Assembly (NCBI GenBank): GCA_937874275.1
Contig: CALNAU010000244.1
Coordinates: forward strand, 1 to 13,183
Length of the DNA stretch: 13,183 nucleotides
Direction of reading: 5' to 3'
From: an uncultured Clostridia bacterium
Lineage (GTDB): Bacteria > Bacillota > Clostridia > Christensenellales > Aristaeellaceae
Below are positions 6,062 through 13,183 of this stretch, one piece after another. The notes under the pieces were generated by a model. It was not told the DNA's origin, did no database searches, and saw only the letters and a list, made by a program, of their open reading frames with translations. The position numbers were made by a program, and so were the translations under genes. Each line of letters opens with the position of its first letter. Position 1 is the stretch's first letter.

Positions 6062-7279
6062 GTGATAAGTTTGCCCAAGCGCATGACTTGGCGGCAATTC
6101 CTGTTCGTGCTTCCCCTGTTGCTGCTGGTAAGCGTGTTTTCCCTATACCCGATTATCACCTCGGGTGTATACTCGTTTTTTGACTATCAGACCAACGATC
6201 AGACACGCAACGCCATGTACACGGGCGGGCATCTGAATGCGCCGCTGTTCCATGAGGACGGCAAGTACCTCAATTTTTACCTGAAGAAGGACCTGCAATT
6301 GGTGGACGAGCCCGGCCAAGCGACGATTGCCGCCCTGCAGGCTGATATTGAAGCGGCCATTGAACCATATGCTCAGAAGAAGGAGCCCATCACCCTGCCC
6401 CAGCCTGAAGAGGAGCGCATCCTGGCCGTAATCGGTGAAATCCGGCAGCGAATACGGAGCCTGGAGGAAGCCTATCCGGGCACAGAACTCAATATCTCTG
6501 AAAATGCCGACACGCTGCTGAAGGAAATGGAAACCTGCATAGTCGGCAGCAACTTCATCGGCTTGAAGGGATACCAGCGGCTGGTGGGCGATACCCGCTT
6601 TTTTGCGGCGCTCCGCAACACTTTGGTCTTTACGGTAATTTCTGTGTTCTTTGAGTTGATCATCGGCATGGGCCTTGCGCTGGTGATGAATCGGTCTATT
6701 CGGGGAATCGGCATCGTGCGTACAGTCAGCCTGATTCCCTGGGCCATTCCCACGGCAGTTTCCGCCTTGATCTGGACCTATCTGTACGACGGCACCAGCG
6801 GCATTGTGGCGCGGGTTTTTACGCAACTGGGGCTGATTGCCTCGCCCGAGTTGCTGCTGACCAGCGCGGGGGGCACGATGGCTGCAGCGATTATTGCGGA
6901 CGTTTGGAAAACCACGCCCTATATGGCACTACTGCTGCTGGCCGGCCTGCAGGTGATTGACCGCGGGTTGTATGAATCCGCCAGCGTGGATGGAGCAGGC
7001 CCGATGCGCACCTTCACCCAGATTACGCTGCCGCTGCTAAAACCCTCCCTGTTGGTGGCGCTGCTGTTCCGAACGCTGGATGCCTTCCGCGTCTATGACC
7101 TGATCGCGGTGTTGACCAAGGGTACGCCCGAAACACTGTCCATCTATGCGTACAAGGTGATGATCGGCCAGGGCAACTATGGCTACGGCGCGGTGATTGT
7201 ACTGGCCATGTTCTTGTGTGTGGGCTTAATTGCGCTGCTCTACGTCAAGGTGCTCGGCGCAGAGCTGATGAACGACTGA
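6062..7279 (+). CDS. Sugar ABC transporter permease, MalF/ThuF-like, with large extracytoplasmic insert
   Basis: One of two membrane subunits of the CUT1 importer. The 405-aa protein has TM1 at about 13-35, then a soluble region of roughly 115 residues (about 43-160). Membrane segments follow near 185-209, 219-241, 270-297, 325-345 and 375-397. The cytoplasmic EAA loop that contacts the ATPase is at 304-324 (YESASVDGAG...ITLP), with ESA in place of EAA. The insert between TM1 and TM2 is charged and partly heptad-like, in the same topological place as the P2 domain of E. coli MalF. The start is uncertain. GTG 6062 has GGAAGG only 3 nt upstream, TTG 6071 has GGTGAT just ahead, and ATG 6083 lacks a site. 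It is 66 bp after the binding-protein gene and 13 bp before the next permease gene. Confidence 0.92.
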   Translation: MISLPKRMTWRQFLFVLPLLLLVSVFSLYPIITSGVYSFFDYQTNDQTRNAMYTGGHLNAPLFHEDGKYLNFYLKKDLQLVDEPGQATIAALQADIEAAIEPYAQKKEPITLPQPEEERILAVIGEIRQRIRSLEEAYPGTELNISENADTLLKEMETCIVGSNFIGLKGYQRLVGDTRFFAALRNTLVFTVISVFFELIIGMGLALVMNRSIRGIGIVRTVSLIPWAIPTAVSALIWTYLYDGTSGIVARVFTQLGLIASPELLLTSAGGTMAAAIIADVWKTTPYMALLLLAGLQVIDRGLYESASVDGAGPMRTFTQITLPLLKPSLLVALLFRTLDAFRVYDLIAVLTKGTPETLSIYAYKVMIGQGNYGYGAVIVLAMFLCVGLIALLYVKVLGAELMND

Positions 7280-7292
7280 AAGGAGGAAAGGG

Positions 7293-8153
7293 ATGACATC
7301 CTTAGCCACTACCAAAAAAACAACCCCGTCGCGTGAACGGTTAAACCCGCTAATCTGGCTAGTGATTGCGCTGTTCCTGTTTGTCATGGTCTTCCCCTTC
7401 CTCTGGATATTAATCACTTCCTTTAAGCCGGGGGCAGAAATCTATGGCCGCGACACGGCATTCCGACTGATCGCGGTCAACCCGACGATAGACAACTATA
7501 CAACGGTTATCAACAAGGGAATTCTGGACGCGGTAAAGAACTCGGTGATTGTGTCGCTGATTACGACGCTGTATGTGGTCTTTGTGGCATCAATGTCCGC
7601 CTATATCATCGCCCGCTTCAGCTTCCGCGGCAAGCGTATGCTGATGGGCTTGATACTGGGCATCTCCATGTTTCCGCAGATGATTATCATCGGGCCCGTG
7701 TTCAACATGTTCTACAACCTCAAGATGCTCAATTCCTACTGGGTCACCATGGCATACTCAACCATAACGCTGCCAAGCGCTGTGTGGATTATGATTGCCC
7801 ACTTCAAACGCATCCCGCTGTCTGTAGAGGAGGCCGCGCGGATTGATGGCTGCAGTCAGTGGCAGGCGCTTTGGATCGTCATCTTCCCCATGGCGGCGCC
7901 GGGGGTGTTTACCACGGCTATCATGACATTCATCGCTGCTTGGAACGAGTATCTGCTGACACTGACCCTCAACTCCGACAAGGCGTATCATACGGTGCCG
8001 GTCGCTATCAACGCACTGCGCACGCAGTTTACCATCCTGTGGGGCGAAATCACCGCCGCGACGGTGCTGGTGATTATTCCCACGCTGATTATTGTGCTGT
8101 TGTTCCAAAGGCAGATTGTGTCGGGCATCACCAGCGGCGCTGTCAAAGAATAG
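7293..8153 (+). CDS. Sugar ABC transporter permease, MalG/ThuG-like
   Basis: Second membrane subunit of the same importer, 286 aa, the usual length. Hydrophobic segments lie near 19-41, 82-107, 115-140, 150-170, 203-225 and 252-271. The EAA loop for the ATPase is complete at 178-199 (VEEAARIDGCSQWQ...IFP). The ATG at 7293 has an excellent AAGGAGG site 6 nt upstream (7280-7286), starting right at the stop of the previous gene, so the two permeases are surely co-translated. No ATPase gene follows. As in many Bacillota CUT1 systems, a shared MsmX-type ATPase encoded elsewhere probably energises it. Confidence 0.95.
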   Translation: MTSLATTKKTTPSRERLNPLIWLVIALFLFVMVFPFLWILITSFKPGAEIYGRDTAFRLIAVNPTIDNYTTVINKGILDAVKNSVIVSLITTLYVVFVASMSAYIIARFSFRGKRMLMGLILGISMFPQMIIIGPVFNMFYNLKMLNSYWVTMAYSTITLPSAVWIMIAHFKRIPLSVEEAARIDGCSQWQALWIVIFPMAAPGVFTTAIMTFIAAWNEYLLTLTLNSDKAYHTVPVAINALRTQFTILWGEITAATVLVIIPTLIIVLLFQRQIVSGITSGAVKE

Positions 8154-8217
8154 AAAAAGAGGGAAAGGCGGGACATCCTTAAGAGCCTGCCGCCTGTGCC
8201 TCGGAGGTTTGTTTGCT

Positions 8218-10494
8218 ATGCAACCCATTGTCTTTTCCGACTTTAACCCCGCCCAGAACGCCCTGGAGGAGAGCCTCTTTCACACCGCCAATGGCTATCT
8301 GGGCGTGCGGGCCTGCCCGGAGGAAGGGGCGCCTGCCGGCGTGCCCAGCATCCGCGGGGCCTATATCAATGCGTTTTATGACATCAAGCCCATCCGCTAC
8401 GGCGAAAAGCTGTACGGCTTTCCTGAGACCCAGCAGGGCATTGTCAACCTGACGGACGTGCAAAATGTGCGCCTGTACCTGGAGGATGAGGCCTTTGAGC
8501 CCCTGAAAACGGGCGAGGTGCTGGCCGCCCGCCGCACGCTGGACATGGAGCGGGGCATTGTGACCCGTTTTATCCACTGGCGTTCGCCCGGCGGGCGTGA
8601 GGTGGAGGTCACCGTGCGGCGCATGGCGTCGCTTGCTCAGCGCGAATTGTTCATCATGCACTACACGGTGAAGGCGGTCAACTTCGCGGGACGCGTGCGC
8701 CTGGTCAGCCGGGAGGAGGGCGCGGTAACCAACTTCGCCGACCCGGACGACCCGCGCGTGGCCGGCGAAGCCCTGCAGCACCTGCGCGTGGAAGAGGTGC
8801 GGCCGCTGCCCGCGGGCGGGCTGATCCGCTCGCGCACCATCGCCTCGGGGCTGGACCTTGCGGTGGCGGTCGGGTATACGCCGCCCGCCAGCTTCACCCT
8901 GGGCGTGCAGGCGCAGCCCACGGCGCTGGAGGCCGTTATGGAGGGCAGCCTGTGGCAGGGGCAATCGCTCACCATGGTCAAGCATTGCGTGTTCGCCGAC
9001 AGCCGCCGCCACGGCGACCCGGCCGGGGCCGCGCTGCGCATCCTGGCGGAGGCAAGCGCCCGCCCGGTGCTGCACTACGAATCGCTGCAAAAGGAGATGC
9101 TTGCCGCCTTCTGGCGGCGCAGCCGCGTCGTGGTGGGCGGGGATGATGCCCTGCAAAGCAGCCTTGACTTCAGCCTGTACAGCCTGTATTGCTCGGTGGG
9201 CCGCGATGCCGTCAGCAGCATGGCCGCCAAAGGCCTGTCCGGCGAAGGGTATGAGGGCCATTTCTTCTGGGATACGGAAATCTACGTGTTCCCCTTCTTC
9301 CTGTTGACTGACCCGGCACTGGCTCGCGGGCTGCTCGACTACCGGCACACCATTTTGCCCGCCGCGCGGGAACACGCCCGCCTGATGGGCCATCCCACCG
9401 GGGCGCTGTACCCCTGGCGCACCATCTCGGGGTCCGAGTGCTCGGGCTACTTCCCCTCGGGCTCGGCGCAATATCACCTCAGCGGCGACGTGGCCCATGC
9501 CTTCCTTCAGTACTACTACGCCACGGGCGACCTTCAATACATGGCCGAGCGGGGCGGGGAGGCGCTGGTGGAGACCGCGCGCCTGTTCCTGGATGCCGGT
9601 CACTGGCACGAGGGCGCCTTCCGCATCGGCGCGGTGACGGGGCCGGATGAATACAGCTGCGTGGTGGACAACAACTTCTATACCAACGCCGGCGCGCAGG
9701 AAACCATGCGCGGCGCTGCCATGATGACCCGCAGGCTGCGGGAGGCCGGTCTGGCCGGGCAGCTGCTTGCAGCCACCGGCGTGACGCAGGAGGAGCTGGC
9801 CGCCTTTGAGCGGGCGGCGGACGCCATGTACCTGCCCTATGATGAAAAGTTGGGCATCCACGCCCAAGATGACGGCTTCCTCAAGCTGGCCCCGCTGGAT
9901 TTGGCCGCCATCCCCAGGGAAAACTTCCCCTTGCTGCTGCACTATCACCCGCTGTGGCTGTACCGCCACCAGGTGTGCAAGCAGGCGGACACCGTGCTGG
10001 CTCACTTCCTGTACGAAGATTTGGCCGATGAGGGCATCATGCGCCGCAGCTACGACTACTACGAGCGCTGCACCACCCACGACAGCTCGCTGTCCACCTG
10101 CGTGTTTGCCATCATGGCGGCGCGCCTGGGGGACTTGGGCAAGGCGGTGGACTACTTCCGCCAGTCGGCCACGTTGGATTTGGATGACGCGCACGGCAAC
10201 ACCAAGGACGGCATTCACACCGCCAACATGGGCGGCACCTGGCTGGCCATCACGGCGGGCTTTGGCGGCCTGCGCGTCAAGCCGGACGGCCTGCACCTGC
10301 ACCCGCGCCTGCCCGATGCGTGGCGCGCGTACAGCTTCCCCCTCACCTGGCGGGGCAGCGAGTTGCGCGTGCATGCGACCCCGGCGGGCTGCCGGGTGGA
10401 GCTGCTGGCGGGGGATGAGCAAAGCATATGGGTGTATGGCCAGCCAGTACGCGCAGCATTGGGACAGGCGGCCGAGCTGCCGATTCCCCAATAG
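8218..10494 (+). CDS. GH65 glycoside phosphorylase (trehalose/kojibiose/nigerose/maltose phosphorylase family)
   Basis: Cytoplasmic inverting phosphorylase, 758 aa, the family's normal size. These enzymes split an alpha-linked glucosyl disaccharide with phosphate to beta-glucose 1-phosphate and glucose. Visible: an N-terminal beta-sandwich region, then the (alpha/alpha)6 barrel with EGYEGHFFWDTE (343-354); ALYPWRTISGSECSGYFPSG; AVTGPDEY with general-acid Glu478; VDNNFYTN; KQAD (588-591); the phosphate-site HDSSLS (621-626); GNTKDGIHTANMGGTW (660-675). SGYFPSGSAQYH recalls trehalose/kojibiose-type enzymes more than L. brevis maltose phosphorylase. This is from memory, so the substrate stays open. 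The ATG at 8218 has CGGAGG 10 nt upstream. It lies 64 bp after the permease gene, probably in the same operon. A beta-phosphoglucomutase gene, often adjacent, is not in this window. Codon use looks more GC-rich than in the transporter genes. Confidence 0.94.
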   Translation: MQPIVFSDFNPAQNALEESLFHTANGYLGVRACPEEGAPAGVPSIRGAYINAFYDIKPIRYGEKLYGFPETQQGIVNLTDVQNVRLYLEDEAFEPLKTGEVLAARRTLDMERGIVTRFIHWRSPGGREVEVTVRRMASLAQRELFIMHYTVKAVNFAGRVRLVSREEGAVTNFADPDDPRVAGEALQHLRVEEVRPLPAGGLIRSRTIASGLDLAVAVGYTPPASFTLGVQAQPTALEAVMEGSLWQGQSLTMVKHCVFADSRRHGDPAGAALRILAEASARPVLHYESLQKEMLAAFWRRSRVVVGGDDALQSSLDFSLYSLYCSVGRDAVSSMAAKGLSGEGYEGHFFWDTEIYVFPFFLLTDPALARGLLDYRHTILPAAREHARLMGHPTGALYPWRTISGSECSGYFPSGSAQYHLSGDVAHAFLQYYYATGDLQYMAERGGEALVETARLFLDAGHWHEGAFRIGAVTGPDEYSCVVDNNFYTNAGAQETMRGAAMMTRRLREAGLAGQLLAATGVTQEELAAFERAADAMYLPYDEKLGIHAQDDGFLKLAPLDLAAIPRENFPLLLHYHPLWLYRHQVCKQADTVLAHFLYEDLADEGIMRRSYDYYERCTTHDSSLSTCVFAIMAARLGDLGKAVDYFRQSATLDLDDAHGNTKDGIHTANMGGTWLAITAGFGGLRVKPDGLHLHPRLPDAWRAYSFPLTWRGSELRVHATPAGCRVELLAGDEQSIWVYGQPVRAALGQAAELPIPQ

Positions 10495-10503
10495 CAAGGT
10501 CAT

Positions 10504-10550
10504 AACAAATAGCGCCCGGCGCAGCATCTGCTGGCCGGGCGATTTGTCTT
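10504..10550. terminator. Probable bidirectional terminator between convergent genes
   Basis: CGCCCGGC (10513-10520) pairs with GCCGGGCG (10534-10541). Inside, CAGCA (10522-10526) pairs with TGCTG (10529-10533) after one bulged G. Outside, ACAAAT and ATTTGT can also pair across a 2-nt bulge. T-rich ATTTGTCTT follows on the plus strand and A/T-rich sequence follows on the minus strand. It lies between the GH65 stop (10494) and the lipase stop (10559). Confidence 0.75.
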
Positions 10551-10558
10551 GGTAGCGT

Positions 10559-11944
10559 TTATGAGGTGGGTCTCTCCGGGTTCATGGGGGCGAGGCGCGC
10601 GTATTCCCGCACCACGATGTAGGTGTAGGGGGCCAGGCCGGGCAAATCCCGGTCGCGGAACACCAGCGTGTGCGGCGCGCCCAGCGCCTGAAACAGGGTG
10701 CGGGTGTAGCGCTCGGCCCCCGCTTCCAGCGCCTCGGCCAGCAGGGCGTCGGCCAGGGCGGTCACCCGGCCTTCATCGGGCTTTCCGCCGGTGGCATTGC
10801 GATAGTTGCTGCGCAGCAGGCGGTTCATCAGCCGCAGCAGGTTGCCTACCGGCTCATCCCGCCATAGCAACACCCGCTCGGTCAGCCCGCCGCCCAGCAG
10901 CACACCCAGGCTGGCGCGCGCGTCCTCCTGGGGCATGCGGGCCATGGCCTGCAGGTAGCCGATGGAGAACAACAGCGCGTCCTGCGTGCCGGCAAACGCG
11001 TTGTAGCGGTGCAGCAGCCGCATGAACACCGGGTCGGTCTCATGTCCCTGGTAGCAGAATGCCCGCAGGGCGTCATCCGACTGAATCTGCCAGGCGCGGC
11101 CCAGGTGGGCACGCAGGCCCATTCGGGCGAAGGCGTCATCGCTGTTGAGCACCAGCGTGAGCGGCAGGTCGCGGTACGCGGGCAAGCTTTCCGCCGCCAC
11201 GCTGGGCGCCGCGAACCCGTAGCCCTGAATGAGCCGGGGCAGCAGCCCCGCCTGCACCTGACGCCACAGCCACAGCTGCAGCACCGCTGCGCCCTGGCTG
11301 TGCCCGGCGGCAAACAGGGTGAAGCGGCTGTCCGGCCGGCGGGCCTCGGCCAATATATCGGCCAGCGTCAGCTGGGACAGGCCCAGCTGCGCCGCCACCT
11401 GGTCAAAGTGTATCTTGTCGCAGTTGTCCTCAAACTGTTGGGCCACCGAGAGGAACCCCGCGTGGAATCCCTCCGGGTGGGCAAAGTGGAAGTTGACCTC
11501 CCAATCCATGCGGCGTTTGCCCGTGCCCATGAAACCGATGGCCACGGCATAGCGGCCGCCCGGCAGCGGGTGTATCATGGTGACGGCCTTGCCCGTCTGG
11601 GCGGGGCGGGCTTTCCATACCCGGCCGGCCACTTGGCGGATGACGCGATTGGAGGAGATGTGCCGCCGCGCTGCCACGGGCACCCACTGGTTGAGCACCC
11701 GCTGATACAGCGGCCGGTGGGCGGCGTCCGGGGCGGCCACGCCGCCCATCAGCCGCTCGTCCGCCTGGATGGAGATATCCGTCCAGCCCGCCGCCAGCCA
11801 GGGGTCTACCCGGAAGTCATAGCTGAGCGCCGACAGTTCCAGCGCAAAGCGCGCGGCCTCCCTGTCCGGTGCCTGCGCGGATAATTGCGTCAGAAAGCTC
11901 AGGTCGCTCAGATCTATCTGTGTGTGCGGTCCGTAGCCGGTCAT
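10559..11944 (-). CDS. Class 3 lipase-like alpha/beta hydrolase, no signal peptide
   Basis: A 461-aa protein with the outline of the class 3 lipase family (Lipase_3, PF01764), serine hydrolases of acylglycerols or related esters. Seen: VAIGFMGTG followed by DWEVNFHF and FHAGFL (about 134-165), the usual pattern before the active site. The nucleophile elbow GHSQG has Ser216, and FAAPSVA comes next. LNSDDAFARMG has candidate catalytic Asp269/Asp270. The third catalytic residue, a His, cannot be placed with confidence. The first ~110 and last ~130 residues match nothing I recognise. No signal peptide or membrane anchor is visible, so it appears cytoplasmic. Start at 11944 is set by GGAGGT 4 nt upstream; an in-frame extension back to 12079 is open but has no ribosome site. 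It has no operon partner. Natural substrate unknown. Confidence 0.75.
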   Translation of the reverse strand: MTGYGPHTQIDLSDLSFLTQLSAQAPDREAARFALELSALSYDFRVDPWLAAGWTDISIQADERLMGGVAAPDAAHRPLYQRVLNQWVPVAARRHISSNRVIRQVAGRVWKARPAQTGKAVTMIHPLPGGRYAVAIGFMGTGKRRMDWEVNFHFAHPEGFHAGFLSVAQQFEDNCDKIHFDQVAAQLGLSQLTLADILAEARRPDSRFTLFAAGHSQGAAVLQLWLWRQVQAGLLPRLIQGYGFAAPSVAAESLPAYRDLPLTLVLNSDDAFARMGLRAHLGRAWQIQSDDALRAFCYQGHETDPVFMRLLHRYNAFAGTQDALLFSIGYLQAMARMPQEDARASLGVLLGGGLTERVLLWRDEPVGNLLRLMNRLLRSNYRNATGGKPDEGRVTALADALLAEALEAGAERYTRTLFQALGAPHTLVFRDRDLPGLAPYTYIVVREYARLAPMNPERPTS

Positions 11945-11948
11945 ACCC

Positions 11949-11954
11949 ACCTCC
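11949..11954 (-). promoter_or_regulatory. Ribosome binding site deciding the lipase-like start
   Basis: On the minus strand GGAGGT lies 4 nt before the ATG at 11944, inside the purine-rich GGTGGAGGTGGGT. It supports the 461-aa protein over an upstream in-frame extension. Confidence 0.75.
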
Positions 11955-12165
11955 ACCAAATGCCAAGCACATGCCATCACGCGTTGCCGGGGTGGATATC
12001 CATTGCCCGCCCCCGCGTTATTCCTTCGCTTGGTCTTCCATTCTACCACGCACAGCAGTTGCCCGCCATGCCACGTCATGAATATACCATGTACGGCACC
12101 CAGGCGGCGCTACAAATGAAACCAGAGACCGAACACATCGCAACTTAATAATTTCGTAACAACTA

Positions 12166-12194
12166 TTTACATCTTTGTCATAATGTGATATCCT
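12166..12194 (+). promoter_or_regulatory. Likely promoter of the peptidoglycan-binding protein gene
   Basis: TTTACA (12166-12171), 17-bp spacer, then TATCCT (12189-12194), preceded by TG one base before it (extended -10). Hexamer matches are 5/6 and 4/6. The predicted leader to the ATG at 12229 is about 28 nt. TGTGA occurs at 12184-12188 and again at 12194-12198. Confidence 0.55.
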
Positions 12195-12228
12195 GTGACC
12201 GCAAACCAAAGAAACGGCGGTGACAAAC

Positions 12229-13183
12229 ATGCGGTCTCTCGGAAAACATCGAATCATCCTGGTCCTGCTGTGTGTAGCGCTCGCGCTGCCCACGCTGGCG
12301 CAGGCGTCCTATGGCACGCTGCGGCCGGAAACACAGGGGCCCCAGGTGCAGGCGATGCAGCAGGCGCTGGGTTCCCTGGGCTTTGGCCTGCGCGCGGATG
12401 GCAAATATGGCCCGCTGACGGTCACCGCCGTGTTAGCGTTCCAGCGCCAACAGCAGCTCAAGGAGGATGGCATCGCCGGCAGCCAGACGCTGGGCCGCCT
12501 GTATCAGCTGGCGCCTTCATTCGCGCCGGGGGCCGCTCCGGCTGCCCCTGCTGTACCGGCCACATCTGAAACCCCCGCCGCCCCCGCCACGGGCGACACC
12601 CTGCAGCCCCAGCTGGGCGCAAGGCTTGAGGTGGGCGTCAACGGCGCCCAGGTGGCCTTGTTGCAGGCGGCGCTTGCCAGCAAAGGCTTTCAGAGCGGCC
12701 GCAGCGATGGCGTGTTTGACGGTGGCACCAAAAACGCGGTGATCGCCTTTCAGCGGGCCAATGGGTTGAGCCCGGACGGCATCGCCGGCAGCCAGACGCT
12801 GGGCCGCCTGTACGGCTCGGCCGCGCAGCCCGCCCAGCCCCAGGCCCCAAGCGGCCTGGCCGCGGGCACCGCGCTGGTGGCCACCGGCAACACCGGCGGC
12901 CTGCGCTACCGCAGCAGCGCCGGTACCGCCGGCAACAATGTGATGGGCACCCTGCCCAACGGCGTCACGATTGAGGTGCTCGAGCGCGGCGCCGAATGGA
13001 CGCGCATGCGCTACCGGGGCAGCGTGGGCTATGTGATGAGCCGCTTTTTGGCCTTTGCCGGCGGCACGGCCGTTGCCGGTACGCCCGCAGCCCCAAGCGA
13101 CGCGACCCCCACGCCCAGCCCGGTGCCGGCACCCGGTGCCGGCCAGGTGGCGATATCGGGCAGCGCCGTGGTGGCCACCGCCA
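12229..13183 (+). CDS. Secreted peptidoglycan-binding protein with PG_binding_1 and SH3b repeats (3' end outside window)
   Basis: Open to the window edge, 318 codons seen. A Sec signal peptide covers residues 1-26 (basic start, hydrophobic 9-20, cleavage AQA|S). Two PG_binding_1 repeats follow, about 30-93 and 130-196. Each has the VQAMQQAL/VALLQAAL helix, a DGxxG/DGVFD turn, an AFQR helix and the ending GIAGSQTLGRLY. Ala/Pro-rich linkers separate the domains. A bacterial SH3 domain spans about 213-275 (GLRYRSSAG ... VGYVMSRFL). After another Pro-rich linker a second SH3b copy seems to begin at about 311. No catalytic domain is visible yet; an amidase, NlpC/P60 or cortex-lytic hydrolase domain may lie beyond the edge. 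The ribosome site is GGCGGTGA, 5 nt before the ATG. Likely acts in the cell wall, by turnover or as a structural binder. Confidence 0.88.
   Translation, partial: MRSLGKHRIILVLLCVALALPTLAQASYGTLRPETQGPQVQAMQQALGSLGFGLRADGKYGPLTVTAVLAFQRQQQLKEDGIAGSQTLGRLYQLAPSFAPGAAPAAPAVPATSETPAAPATGDTLQPQLGARLEVGVNGAQVALLQAALASKGFQSGRSDGVFDGGTKNAVIAFQRANGLSPDGIAGSQTLGRLYGSAAQPAQPQAPSGLAAGTALVATGNTGGLRYRSSAGTAGNNVMGTLPNGVTIEVLERGAEWTRMRYRGSVGYVMSRFLAFAGGTAVAGTPAAPSDATPTPSPVPAPGAGQVAISGSAVVATA
12469..12503 (+). repeat. 35-bp exact in-frame direct repeat, copy 1
   Basis: Identical to 12778-12812, 309 bp (103 codons) away and in the same frame. It encodes GIAGSQTLGRLY at the end of the first PG_binding_1 unit. 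Confidence 0.9.
12778..12812 (+). repeat. 35-bp exact in-frame direct repeat, copy 2
   Basis: Second copy of the 12469-12503 repeat, at the end of the second PG_binding_1 unit. The remainder of the two units is clearly diverged in DNA and protein. Confidence 0.9.

Larger units (their letters stand above)
11945..12228. other. Divergent intergenic region, lipase-like and cell-wall protein genes
   Basis: This 284-bp gap holds the control signals of two divergent genes. For the plus-strand gene a promoter is visible at 12166-12194. For the minus-strand lipase-like gene the best -10 is TAGAAT (minus strand, 12045-12040), without a convincing -35, so its promoter is uncertain. I see no small gene, RNA gene or clear operator in the rest (12046-12160). 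Confidence 0.5.

Noticed and set aside
8092..8217. Extension of GH65 back to 8092
   Set aside because: It overlaps the end of the permease gene, is Cys/Arg-rich without family similarity, and the ATG at 8218 has a good ribosome site and the typical family N-terminus.
8154..8217. Possible terminator or attenuator between the second permease and GH65
   Set aside because: Only a weak 5-bp GGCGG/CCGCC pairing with a long loop and no T-run is visible, so the genes most likely share a transcript.
8179..10527. A 782-codon open frame on the minus strand covering the whole GH65 gene
   Set aside because: Its translation is compositionally odd (rich in H, Q, G, V, R) with no recognisable motif. The plus strand carries an intact catalytic enzyme. 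In GC-rich genes with strong third-position bias, long antisense frames arise by chance.
11009..11884. Plus-strand open frame of 291 codons inside the lipase-like gene
   Set aside because: Low-complexity H/R/G/Q-rich translation antisense to a gene with a convincing GHSQG motif and ribosome site.
12184..12198. TGTGA repeats near the wall-protein promoter as a CRP-type site
   Set aside because: They are direct repeats 10 bp apart, not the TGTGA-N6-TCACA palindrome, and they overlap the -10, so chance is likely.
12195..12742. Two plus-strand open frames (12195-12569 and 12467-12742) near the window end
   Set aside because: They are out of frame with the signal peptide and PG_binding_1/SH3b protein starting at 12229, which explains the region and stays open to the edge.

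Overview
This 13.2-kb window looks like chromosomal DNA from a GC-rich, low-G+C-lineage-type Gram-positive bacterium (Bacillota, most likely a gut-type Clostridia, perhaps near Christensenellales). The reasons are strong AAGGAGG-type ribosome sites, some TTG and GTG starts, SigA-like promoters, a CUT1 sugar importer encoded without its own ATPase, an orphan '2-oxoacid dehydrogenase E2-like' protein of a type I remember from Clostridia, and a secreted PG_binding_1/SH3 protein. The lineage is inference from gene content and style. No rRNA, tRNA, CRISPR, transposase or phage gene is visible, and no gene looks broken.

Layout. (1) 26-3451, plus strand, housekeeping block: exodeoxyribonuclease III; a stand-alone E2/CAT-fold protein with degenerate catalytic residues, behind a perfect-consensus promoter and ahead of a terminator; and a human-type adenylosuccinate lyase (purB) with its own promoter. 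(2) 3441-10494, sugar utilisation locus: an AraC-family regulator on the minus strand, then divergently a substrate-binding protein, two MalF/MalG-like permeases and a GH65 disaccharide phosphorylase. (3) 10559-11944, minus strand: a class 3 lipase-like alpha/beta hydrolase without signal peptide. (4) 12229-end, plus strand: a secreted protein with two peptidoglycan-binding repeats, one complete SH3b domain and the beginning of a second, cut by the window edge.

How it works together. The sugar locus is a coherent unit. The AraC protein probably senses a sugar-related signal and acts on the 170-bp divergent control region, where two ATATC-N(4/5)-AATAGC direct repeats lie next to overlapping back-to-back promoters. 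The binding protein and two permeases import an alpha-linked disaccharide (trehalose-, maltose- or kojibiose-like), powered by an ATPase encoded elsewhere. The GH65 enzyme then splits it with phosphate into beta-glucose 1-phosphate and glucose. A stem-loop between the binding-protein gene and the first permease gene may set their relative expression. The locus ends in a hairpin that probably serves both convergent genes.

Most of the window is explained by known families. The less ordinary points are the E2-like protein that has lost both catalytic positions, the binding protein without a lipobox, the extra extracytoplasmic domain in the first permease, the undetermined GH65 substrate, and the intracellular lipase-like protein.
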